From Pseudomonas sp. GV085 (GTDB lineage: Bacteria; Pseudomonadota; Gammaproteobacteria; Pseudomonadales; Pseudomonadaceae): a DNA stretch of 64,000 bases. The notes under the pieces are model-generated. The model searched no databases. It saw only the letters and a list, made by a program, of their open reading frames with translations, and was not told where the DNA came from. The position numbers were made by a program, and so were the translations under genes. Of the stretch, positions 25,691 through 32,756 are shown piece by piece; position 1 is the stretch's first letter; each line of letters opens with the position of its first letter. Where the stretch lies: assembly GCF_003050925.1 (NCBI RefSeq), contig NZ_QAOV01000002.1:620001-684000 (forward strand), written 5' to 3'.

Positions 25691-26071
25691 TCAGGCCTTG
25701 GCCGCCATCGCGGTCACTTCCACGCGCATGCCTTCCACTGCCAATGAGGCAACCCCGACAGCAGCGCGCACCGGCCATGGCTTGGCGAAGTAGCGCTTGT
25801 AGACCTCGTTGAATGCGGCGCGGTCGGCCATGTCGGTGAGGTAGATGGTCAGGTGCATCACGCGGTCCATGGAACTGCCGGCACGCTCCAGCGCAACCTT
25901 CAGCGCTTGCAGGGTGCATTCGCTTTGCAGGGTGATGTCGCCCAGTTCCAGGCTGCCGTCGGCGCGGGTTGGGATCTGGGTGGAGACCAGCACACCGCCA
26001 AACCCGACGACGTCGGAGGAAATCGAATCGGCATCAGGATCGGGGGTAAAGGTCAGGTCGTGGTTTGCCAT
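25691..26071 (-). CDS. RidA-family protein (YjgF/YER057c/UK114)
   Basis: A 126-residue trimeric-type RidA homologue. Family features: GGVLVSTQIPTRADGSLELG, FNEVYKRYFAKPWPVRAAVG (start of the P-x-R-x-x-V-x-V/A motif with the Arg), and VEVTAMAAKA at the end. True RidA hydrolyses reactive enamines/imines, and an Arg of this kind binds the substrate carboxylate. The QIP and the longer N-terminus suggest a subgroup other than the housekeeping enzyme. Start ATG 26071. It may be co-transcribed with nothing; a 145-bp gap separates it from the AraC gene. Confidence 0.88.
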   Translation of the reverse strand: MANHDLTFTPDPDADSISSDVVGFGGVLVSTQIPTRADGSLELGDITLQSECTLQALKVALERAGSSMDRVMHLTIYLTDMADRAAFNEVYKRYFAKPWPVRAAVGVASLAVEGMRVEVTAMAAKA

Positions 26072-26215
26072 TGCAGGTTCTCTTGCTTGAAAGGGTAAGG
26101 CAGGCGCCTTTTGCGCGGCCAGTTTACAGGGCGATCCCTGGCGCGTCGCTAATCCAGGCCGGACGACTGCTCGTGGCCGGTGGCCTGGCGGTACTGGCGC
26201 GGGGTTAAGCGTCCA

Positions 26216-26989
26216 TCACTTGAAAAAATCACTCGGCGTCTTGCCGAACTGCTTCTTGAACATGGTCGTGAACGCGCTCGGGCTGTCGTATCCCAGCTCC
26301 CCGGCGATGTCGATGATCTTCTCCCCGACGGCTATGCGTTCCAGCGCCAGCAGCAAACGCGCTTGCTGGCGCCATTGGCCGAAGGTCATGCCGGTTTCCT
26401 TGCGAAACCTGCGCTGGATGGTTTTGGCGTCGAGGCCCAAACGGGCGCTCCAGTCCGACAACGTCGAGCCATCCCCGGGATCACGCTGCAATGCAGTGCA
26501 GATCAGGTTGATCCGTGGATCGACGGGCTGCGGCAGGTTCAACGGCAAGGTCGGCAGGATCGTCAGTTCATCCAGAATCAGCCGCAGCACCCGGGCTTCC
26601 CGCGAGTCCGGATCGCAGTTGAAATCGAAATCGACCGAGACCTTGATCAGTTCACTCAACAATGCGGACACACTCACGGCCCGGGTTTCGGTGGGCAGAT
26701 CCAGGCTCGCGTCGGGGTGCACGAACACGCTGCGCATCTTGATCGGCCCCACACAGCGAATCGAGTGCACTTCTCCACTCGGCATCCAGATGCCGCGGCT
26801 CGGTGGCACCGTCCATTGGCTCGTTGCCGTGTGCACCACCATCACGCCTTCGATGGCATAGATCAGTTGATGCTTTTCATGGGAATGCGGCGCGATATTC
26901 CAGTTTTCCGGGTAGTCGGTCGCACTGCTGCGAACGCTCCAGCCGCCTTGGTCGATCTCCGCCAGAAATGTCTGCAATGGTTTGATCAT
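26216..26989 (-). CDS. AraC-family regulator with N-terminal cupin
   Basis: A 257-residue regulator. The N-terminal cupin (IAPHSHEKHQLIYAIEGVMV, IWMPSGEVHSIRC) provides His ligands; the C-terminal double HTH has LSDWSARLGLDAKTIQRRFR and IAGELGYDSPSAFTTMFKKQ. AAGGG lies before ATG 26989. The frame is open to 27232 but that part covers the divergent promoter. It is divergent from the Fsr-type MFS gene (134 bp between starts), the usual layout for AraC regulators of efflux pumps in pseudomonads. Confidence 0.88.
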   Translation of the reverse strand: MIKPLQTFLAEIDQGGWSVRSSATDYPENWNIAPHSHEKHQLIYAIEGVMVVHTATSQWTVPPSRGIWMPSGEVHSIRCVGPIKMRSVFVHPDASLDLPTETRAVSVSALLSELIKVSVDFDFNCDPDSREARVLRLILDELTILPTLPLNLPQPVDPRINLICTALQRDPGDGSTLSDWSARLGLDAKTIQRRFRKETGMTFGQWRQQARLLLALERIAVGEKIIDIAGELGYDSPSAFTTMFKKQFGKTPSDFFK

Positions 26990-27122
26990 GACGCCCTTTT
27001 TTAGATGGTCCATGCCCGAGTCGCGCGAGACGGGCGCCTTCAGGGCCCATAGGATAACGCCGAACCCTGAAATGGGCTGCGCCTTGCGTTCGCAGTTCGC
27101 GTTTTTATCCGGAAACTCGCCT

Positions 27123-28352
27123 ATGTCGACCACTACCCTCAGCTCACCCTCGCCCACCGTCTCGGTTGCAAGCCAGGCCAGCCCGCTGGTCATGCGTGTC
27201 ATCGGCGCTTGCGCCCTGGCGCACCTGATCAACGACTTGATCCAGGCCGTGCTGCCGTCGATCTACCCGATGCTCAAGGCTACTTATGGCCTGAGTTTCA
27301 CCCAGGTAGGCCTGATCACCCTGACCTTCCAGCTCACGGCCTCACTGCTGCAACCGTGGATCGGTTTCTACACCGACCGTCATCCCAAGCCGTGGCTGTT
27401 GCCGGCCGGCATGGTCTGCACCCTGATCGGTATTCTGATGCTGTCGATGGTCGGCAGCTTCCCGGCCATTCTGGTGGCCTCGGCATTGGTGGGGGTCGGC
27501 TCGTCGACCTTTCACCCGGAGACCTCGCGGGTGGCGCGCCTGGCCTCGGGCGGGCGCTACGGCCTGGCGCAGTCGACCTTTCAGGTCGGTGGCAACGCCG
27601 GCAGCGCCTTCGGCCCATTGCTGGCCGCCGCGATCATCATTCCCTACGGCCAGGGCAACGTCGCCTGGTTCGGCCTGTTCGCGGTGTTCGCCATCCTCGT
27701 GCAGTACGGCCTGAGCCGCTGGTACCGCAATCACCTGAATCTGTTCAAGCTCAAGCAAGGCAGCAAGGCTACCCATGGTCTGTCCAAGCGGCGGGTGACC
27801 TTCGCCCTGGTGGTGCTGGCGTTGCTGGTGTTCTCCAAATACTTCTACATGGCCAGCTTCACCAGTTACTTCACCTTCTACCTGATCGAGAAGTTCGACC
27901 TGTCGGTGGCCAGTTCGCAGCTGTACCTGTTCCTGTTCCTCGGTGCCGTCGCGGCGGGCACGTTCTTTGGCGGCCCGATCGGCGACCGGATCGGCCGCAA
28001 GCAAGTGATCTGGTTCTCGATCCTCGGCGCCGCGCCCTTCACCCTCGCCCTGCCCTACGTCGACCTGTTCTGGACGGGCGTGTTGAGCATGATCATCGGC
28101 TTCATCCTCGCCTCGGCGTTCTCGGCCATCGTGGTCTTCGCCCAGGAACTGGTGCCCGGCAACGTCGGCATGATCGCCGGGGTGTTCTTCGGCCTGATGT
28201 TCGGATTCGGCGGCATTGGCGCCGCACTGCTCGGGCACCTGGCGGATATCCATGGCATCGAGTACGTCTACACGCTGTGTTCGTTCCTGCCGCTGTTGGG
28301 AATTCTGACCATACTGTTGCCGTCTACCAGACAACGCCCGTCGCGAGCGTGA
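27123..28352 (+). CDS. fsr: MFS efflux protein, fosmidomycin resistance (Fsr) type
   Basis: A 409-residue, 12-helix MFS exporter. Fsr-like blocks: ALAHLINDLIQAVLPSIYPM, LQPWIGFYTDRHPKPW, VGVGSSTFHPETSRVARLAS, GQVGGNAGSAFGP-like FQVGGNAGSAFGPLL, and GPIGDRIGRKQVIWFSILGA. The FHPE motif with GGNAG is characteristic of Fsr, which gives resistance to fosmidomycin in E. coli; the natural substrate is unknown. ATG 27123 is chosen at the normal N-terminus. A terminator follows at 28359. It is divergent from the AraC regulator. Confidence 0.88.
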   Translation: MSTTTLSSPSPTVSVASQASPLVMRVIGACALAHLINDLIQAVLPSIYPMLKATYGLSFTQVGLITLTFQLTASLLQPWIGFYTDRHPKPWLLPAGMVCTLIGILMLSMVGSFPAILVASALVGVGSSTFHPETSRVARLASGGRYGLAQSTFQVGGNAGSAFGPLLAAAIIIPYGQGNVAWFGLFAVFAILVQYGLSRWYRNHLNLFKLKQGSKATHGLSKRRVTFALVVLALLVFSKYFYMASFTSYFTFYLIEKFDLSVASSQLYLFLFLGAVAAGTFFGGPIGDRIGRKQVIWFSILGAAPFTLALPYVDLFWTGVLSMIIGFILASAFSAIVVFAQELVPGNVGMIAGVFFGLMFGFGGIGAALLGHLADIHGIEYVYTLCSFLPLLGILTILLPSTRQRPSRA

Positions 28353-28358
28353 ATGGCC

Positions 28359-28396
28359 AAAAGGGTGTGCTCCTGAAAAGGGGAGCACCCTTTCGG
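28359..28396 (+). terminator. Rho-independent terminator
   Basis: AAAGGG with TGCTCC, loop, GGAGCA then CCCTTT and a T-rich tail (TTTCGGTTTT); a 2-nt bulge interrupts the stem. It is 7 bp after the fsr stop. Confidence 0.8.
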
Positions 28397-28428
28397 TTTT
28401 GCGGCCCAGCCATCAGGAGGAAAACCCC

Positions 28429-28824
<396 letters not shown>

Positions 28825-28898
28825 TCATTTCTGCTACCCGCCCTGTAGCACTCGGTAACACCCGGCCCCAGTGCGTTGCGTCTTTTAAACGCCTTGCC

Positions 28899-28977
28899 AT
28901 CTTTTGATCTTGATCTTCGGCATTTAAGAGCAGATCAGGAGCAAAAGATCGCAGCCTACGGCAGCTCCTACGGGGGA
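28899..28977. repeat. REP-like repeat of the GATCGCAGCC...GCAGCTCCTAC class
   Basis: ATCTTTTGATCTTGATCT at the left and CAGATCAGGAGCAAAAGATC on the right side form an imperfect inverted repeat; GCAGCCTACGGCAGCTCCTA follows. It matches a second repeat family common in Pseudomonas intergenic DNA, distinct from the GAGCGAGC type. Confidence 0.7.
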
Positions 28978-28983
28978 TAGCGA

Positions 28984-29334
28984 TTAATCCGTTGGGTCGA
29001 GCTGATCCAGCGCGCGGTTTACCACGAGTTCACCCAGCATGATCACCTGTGCAATTCCCAGCAGCGCATTGCGGCTCGTCCCCTCCAGATGATCCACCAG
29101 ATCGTTGGCCATGACATTGGCCGACGCCAGGGATTCACAGGCGTGCACCAGCAGGGTTTCGGTATTGAGCTCGGGATTGACGATGAACATCGTGCTGGGC
29201 TTGCGCGGCGTCGCCATGATGTGGGGGCCGGGGTTGAGCGCGCGCTCGGCGGCCTCGTTGAGTTTGTTTGAATCGAGACTTTCGCACGGAGATGCGGGAT
29301 CGGTGTTCGGCGGGTTGGGTGTGACTTTGAACAT
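28984..29334 (-). CDS. DUF6124 family protein
   Basis: A 116-residue protein beginning MFKVTPNPPNTDPASPCESL, the N-terminus typical of the Pseudomonas DUF6124 family, followed by a helical region (LNEAAERALNPG, LVHACESLASANVMANDLVD, RNALLGIAQVIMLGELVVNR). No enzymatic motif or signal peptide. The function is unknown. ATG at 29334 has GGTACAAGGAG eight bases upstream. That ribosome binding site is the perfect complement of a segment in the leader, and a 42-codon ORF ends 43 bp before the ATG, so translation is probably controlled. The frame is open upstream to 29532 but that is the structured leader. Confidence 0.88.
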   Translation of the reverse strand: MFKVTPNPPNTDPASPCESLDSNKLNEAAERALNPGPHIMATPRKPSTMFIVNPELNTETLLVHACESLASANVMANDLVDHLEGTSRNALLGIAQVIMLGELVVNRALDQLDPTD

Positions 29335-29341
29335 AGTGAAA

Positions 29342-29533
29342 CTCCTTGTACCGTAAAAAGGAGCCATCACTCTCACGCTACCAAACGGGTGGTGGCCATA
29401 CGCAGGTTGGTAGACCGGGTACAAGGAGACCGGCGCGCCCGAAGGCGCCCTGTGCATGGCCACCATGTAGCAGCAGAGCAGAAAAACGCTGCTGATAGTG
29501 ACGCATTGCACCTTGTAACACCGGGCTACCAAA
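29342..29533 (-). promoter_or_regulatory. structured leader with mutually exclusive stems and anti-Shine-Dalgarno (candidate RNA switch)
   Basis: Read on the minus strand. Fold 1: a long stem joins 29533-29511 to 29426-29405 (TTGGTAG, CCGG and TACAAGG blocks pairing with CTACCAA, CCGG and CCTTGTA), closing a branched region. Within it are CAGCAG..CTGCTG, CATGG TGG CCATG and GCGCC TTCG GGCGC; the last is a UUCG tetraloop only on the minus strand, which supports this direction. Fold 2: CTCCTTGTACC (29428-29418) pairs perfectly with the DUF6124 ribosome binding site GGTACAAGGAG (29352-29342), and CTACCAA (29413-29407) with TTGGTAG (29386-29380), nested inside. The two folds share the same middle strand and exclude each other. 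Confidence 0.7.
29378..29506 (-). CDS. 42-residue leader peptide upstream of DUF6124
   Basis: ATG at 29506 is preceded by ACAAGG five bases upstream. The peptide runs MRHYQQRFSALLLHGGHAQG and ends PGLPTCVWPPPVW, then TAG at 29380-29378. The three prolines near the end are a typical EF-P-dependent stalling site. The ORF crosses the anti-Shine-Dalgarno, so a ribosome on it would open fold 2 and free the DUF6124 start. No function as a free peptide is suggested. Reality as a translated ORF is inferred from its RBS, its position and the coincidence of its stop codon with the TTGGTAG pairing element. Confidence 0.55.
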   Translation of the reverse strand: MRHYQQRFSALLLHGGHAQGAFGRAGLLVPGLPTCVWPPPVW

Positions 29534-29824
29534 CCCGATCACTGATGTTATTCAGCGACCGGCCAACGATAAAACCCAGCCCCAAGGCGCACAAGCCGGC
29601 GGATTCTGGCGTACCTGTAGGCAACGACGCAAGGTGTTGTAGCTTGCGGGAAGTAACGCTTACAGCGATTAAACACGCATGTTTAAACCATGCTGAATGA
29701 CTGGATTCAAGCGACCTGCCAGCGTTGAAATCTTTCTGTAGATTCAGGAAATATCCCACGCGCTTTTAGGGTTGGCCGTCGGAAGTACGAGGTTTAATTT
29801 GACAGCTCCAGGCAAGTACAAGAG
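29534..29824. other. spacer between the DUF6124 leader and the antitoxin gene
   Basis: On the minus strand an open frame from GTG 29759 ends DRVW then TAG at 29526, using the same GTTTGGTAG string that ends the 42-codon leader ORF; its start lacks a clear RBS. An inverted repeat TTAAACA CGCA TGTTTAA lies at 29669-29686. Promoters for the leader (minus) and the antitoxin (plus) should be here; no convincing -35/-10 pair was picked out. Confidence 0.4.
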
Positions 29825-30061
29825 ATGGCGAAGGAGACTAAGTCAGTGCGTCTAAACCAGCAGAAAAATACAGTCCGATATGCCCAGATCTTGAAACACG
29901 CCATCAACGTGTTCGGCAATCAGCAATTGGCTAAGGACTGGCTAAAGAGACCTTGCAAGTGTCTGGAAGGCAACATCCCGCTGGAGCTGATCCAAAACTC
30001 GCATGGCTTCCAGAAGGTTGAGAATTATCTGACCCGGATTGAACACGGGGTTTATCAATGA
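29825..30061 (+). CDS. orphan antitoxin, Xre/MbcA/ParS toxin-binding domain (DUF2384-like)
   Basis: A 78-residue protein whose second half (HAINVFGNQQLAKDWLKRPC, then GNIPLELIQNSHGFQKVENY and TRIEHGVYQ) matches the toxin-binding domain of MbcA/ParS-type antitoxins. These neutralise RES-domain toxins that degrade NAD+. Normal family members are ~120-150 residues with an N-terminal HTH; here a stop (TAA 29795-29797) closes the frame upstream, so the HTH is missing. The expected toxin should start in an overlapping ATGA: ATG ATT GTT is there (30058 onward), but the frame stops after eight codons. So the system is broken. Confidence 0.75.
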   Translation: MAKETKSVRLNQQKNTVRYAQILKHAINVFGNQQLAKDWLKRPCKCLEGNIPLELIQNSHGFQKVENYLTRIEHGVYQ

Positions 30062-30163
30062 TTGTTACGCCATACGTCTACTGAAAAACTTGAACAACTC
30101 CCCTCCTATCCCCCAAGGGATATATACACCGCAAAACCCCGATTGCTAGTTTTGCCCCCGACG

Positions 30164-30427
30164 CACTTGCGCGAAGGTTACTTCGTCGAGCCGGCAATTT
30201 TCGACGAGCCGGGCCACAGCAGCACCGCCCGGGTTGCCAACCAGCTACGCGCCGGGATCGTCTGGGTCAACTGCTCGCAACCGACCTTCGTCGAGGCGCC
30301 CTGGGGAGGAATGAAGCACAGCGGCATCGGCCGCGAGCTGGGGCAATGGGGATTGCACAATTATCTGGAGGTCAAGCAGGTGACCGAGTACGTCAGTGAC
30401 CAGCCTTGGGGGTGGTACTTGAAGTAA
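30164..30427 (+). pseudogene. aldehyde dehydrogenase fragment (betaine-aldehyde-dehydrogenase-like), truncated and internally deleted
   Basis: The translated frame contains [19 protein letters not shown], then immediately [20 protein letters not shown] and [20 protein letters not shown], ending WGWYLK. In full-length ALDHs ~50 residues (the IAREEIFGPV region) separate the two blocks, and ~400 residues, including the catalytic Glu and Cys, precede them. This is the C-terminal end with an internal deletion, so non-functional. It lies where the RES toxin should be, suggesting that a rearrangement replaced the toxin. Confidence 0.8.
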
Positions 30428-30437
30428 ACAGGTCAAC

Positions 30438-30692
30438 TGTGGGAGCGGGCTTGCTCCGGGCGGCGATCCGACGAAGGCGGTCTGTCTGCCAATATTCCTG
30501 TTGAATGTGCTGGCCTCTTCGCGGGCAAGTCGGATCGCCGCACCGCCGCTCCCACAGGGATTGTGACCAGCCGTGGGATTGGCGTTCACTGAAGATCAAA
30601 ACTGTAGGAGCGAGCCTGCTCGCGATAGCGGTGGATCAGTCAACATCTCTATTGAATGTGCCGGCCTCTTCGCGAGCAGACTCGCACACAGT
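30438..30692. repeat. compound REP cluster
   Basis: Two units: 30438-30560 (GTGGGAGCGGGCTTGCTCC to GCCGCTCCCACAGGG) and 30603-30692 (TGTAGGAGCGAGCCTGCTCG to TCTTCGCGAGCAGACTCGC). The joining piece CACTGAAGATCAAAACTGTA recurs at ~43452-43473. Confidence 0.85.
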
Positions 30693-30786
30693 GGATTTTC
30701 GGCGTGGCGTAAAGCAGGCTTGTGACAACGAGTTATCAACGCGTAACTTGATTGACCTGCCCTTCAAGAAACACCGGAGTTGATCC

Positions 30787-31554
30787 ATGCGCATCGCCTT
30801 GCTGTCCGACATGCACCTGTCCGTCAACGTGATCCCTTTTCCCGCCGTGGAGGCCGACATTGTTGTACTCGCCGGGGACATCGCCCGGCCGGCCAAGGCC
30901 ATCGAGTGGGCCAGCGCGTGCCCGGTTCCGCTGTTGTACGTGGCGGGCAATCACGAGTTTTATGGCAGTGACCTGGTCTCCACTTACGAACAGTTGAACA
31001 GCCTGGCGCAAGACACACAGATCCACGTACTGGAACGTTCGGAGTACGTCCACGATGGCGTGCGTTTTCTCGGTTGCACCTTGTGGTCTGACTATCGTCT
31101 GCTCGATAGCCCCGAGGATCGGGCGCTGGGCATCGATCTGGCGACCCAACTGATCCGTGACTTCAGCCACATCAGGATCGCCCCCGATTTCCCCGACCTG
31201 TTCACGCCGGCCATTTCCCAACTGGTGTTTCTGCAGACCGTCGCCTGGCTGGAAGACTGCTTCACCCGCGACAGCAGCACACCCACGGTGGTGGTCTCGC
31301 ATTTCGCCCCGACCCGGTCAAGCATCAGCCCGACCTTTGCCGGTTCACCGATCAATTCAAGCTTTGTCTCGGACCTCGAAGCGCGGATCAAAGACTGGCA
31401 GCCGGCACTGTGGCTGCATGGCCATACCCATGGCAGCTTCGATTATCGGGTGGGCAACACCCGCGTGATCTGCAACCCACGGGGCTATGCCAAAAATGGC
31501 ATCAATGAAAATCCTGATTTCGATGAAGCCTTGGTGATCGATCTGGAGTTCTGA
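30787..31554 (+). CDS. metallophosphoesterase (calcineurin-like)
   Basis: A 255-residue cytosolic phosphoesterase with the full dinuclear metal set: Asp and His in ALLSDMHLS (motif 1), GDIARP (motif 2), VAGNHEFYGS (motif 3), VVSHFAPT (motif 4) and LHGHTHGSFDY (motif 5). The substrate may be a phosphodiester, nucleotide or phosphoprotein; it cannot be told here. The start is ATG 30787. It is preceded by REPs and stands alone, 60 bp from the convergent GlxA-type regulator. Confidence 0.9.
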   Translation: MRIALLSDMHLSVNVIPFPAVEADIVVLAGDIARPAKAIEWASACPVPLLYVAGNHEFYGSDLVSTYEQLNSLAQDTQIHVLERSEYVHDGVRFLGCTLWSDYRLLDSPEDRALGIDLATQLIRDFSHIRIAPDFPDLFTPAISQLVFLQTVAWLEDCFTRDSSTPTVVVSHFAPTRSSISPTFAGSPINSSFVSDLEARIKDWQPALWLHGHTHGSFDYRVGNTRVICNPRGYAKNGINENPDFDEALVIDLEF

Positions 31555-31613
31555 GGTAACGCTCAGATCAACAGCTGCAGCGCCTCGAACAGTCCGACAT
31601 TCTCCGAAAGCCC

Positions 31614-32633
31614 CTACCCCACGTCTGGCGCGAAACGTTGCGCGTACTCCCTGGGACTCACGCCAAGGCGCCGGACGAAAACCTTCCTCAGTACGTCAAT
31701 GCTGTGATAACCGCATCGGCGTGCGACCTCCTCCATCGAGCGCCCACCCAGTTCGAGCTCCCGGCACGCGGCTTCCAGCCGAACGTCTTCAACGTACTTG
31801 GCCGGGGTGGTCTGCAACTCGCGTTGAAAGATCCGGATCAAGGTTCGGACACTGGTAGCAAAGCGATCTGCGAGGATTTCCACGGTCAGCTGTGAACTCA
31901 GGTGCTCACTGATCCAGTGGCACAGCTCATCCAGATTAGAACCGGGCACCTGCTGCGATTGCAGGGCGACACTGAACTGCGCCTGCCCACCAGGACGGCG
32001 CAGGAACAGCACCAGGTTTTTCGCGATGTCCAGCGCAACGTCATCCCCCAGGTCTTCGCTGACCAGCGCCAAGGCAAGGTCGATGCCCGCCGAGATGCCG
32101 GCCGAGGTATAGACGTTGTCGTCCTTGATCCAGATCGGATTCGGATCGACCTGCACCTTGGGATAACGCTCGGCAAGATCACGTGCCATGCGCCAGTGCG
32201 TCGTCGCCCGGCGCCCGTCCAGCAGCCCTGCGTCTGCCAGGGCAAACGCGCCGACACAGATCGAGCACACCCGTCGTACGCTTTCGGACCTCGTGCGAAT
32301 CCATTCGATGGCCGCCCCGTCCAGTCGATCGATTGCCTGCCAGCCCGTCGCCACGATCAGCGTGTCGATGGTCTTGTCAGCACGCCGCTCGTGCTCGAGG
32401 GTCGTGTGCGCCATGAGCCCGATGCCAGTGCTGCTGGCCATTTGCGGGTCGACGCCCGCGCAGACCAGTTCAAGCACGTAGGGCGCGAAGGCTCCGTCGT
32501 GCAGAGTGTTCGCCAGGGAAAACACCTCGGCCGGGCCGATGACGTCGAGCCCGTCGACGGGTGGCAACCCCAGAATCACCACGCGTCTTGGTGTACGGCC
32601 CCTCAATGCATGGTCGGGTTTTTTCTTGCTCAT
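31614..32633 (-). CDS. GlxA-type transcriptional regulator (DJ-1/PfpI-like plus AraC HTH)
   Basis: A 339-residue regulator with a DJ-1-like sensor (RRVVILGLPPVDGLDVIGPA, CSICVGAFALADAGLLDGRR, ATTHW) and an AraC double HTH (LTVEILADRFATSVRTLIRI, VARRCGYHSIDVLRKVFVRR). AGGAG lies ten bases before ATG 32633. It is divergent from the HD-domain, NmrA and ADH genes, and a perfect 16-bp palindrome sits in between, so it likely controls them and itself. The inducer is unknown. Confidence 0.9.
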   Translation of the reverse strand: MSKKKPDHALRGRTPRRVVILGLPPVDGLDVIGPAEVFSLANTLHDGAFAPYVLELVCAGVDPQMASSTGIGLMAHTTLEHERRADKTIDTLIVATGWQAIDRLDGAAIEWIRTRSESVRRVCSICVGAFALADAGLLDGRRATTHWRMARDLAERYPKVQVDPNPIWIKDDNVYTSAGISAGIDLALALVSEDLGDDVALDIAKNLVLFLRRPGGQAQFSVALQSQQVPGSNLDELCHWISEHLSSQLTVEILADRFATSVRTLIRIFQRELQTTPAKYVEDVRLEAACRELELGGRSMEEVARRCGYHSIDVLRKVFVRRLGVSPREYAQRFAPDVG

Positions 32634-32658
32634 CACGGCGGACTCCTGCACGTTCGAG

Positions 32659-32674
32659 GTGCCAATATTGGCAC
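32659..32674. promoter_or_regulatory. perfect 16-bp palindrome in the divergent promoter
   Basis: GTGCCAATATTGGCAC, an uninterrupted palindrome 26 bp upstream of the GlxA-type regulator start and 83 bp upstream of the HD gene. The position fits an operator for the regulator. Confidence 0.65.
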
Positions 32675-32756
32675 AAATCATCCGTAAATAGTCAATTGCG
32701 CCACGCGGCAAATCCCTAGAGTGAATGGCAAGTCAACGTCATTCCCGGGAGGCACC

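Noticed and set aside
29335..29532. N-terminal extension of DUF6124 in frame back to 29532
   Set aside because: The segment is the structured leader with another ORF in a different frame, and ATG 29334 has an excellent RBS and the family N-terminus.
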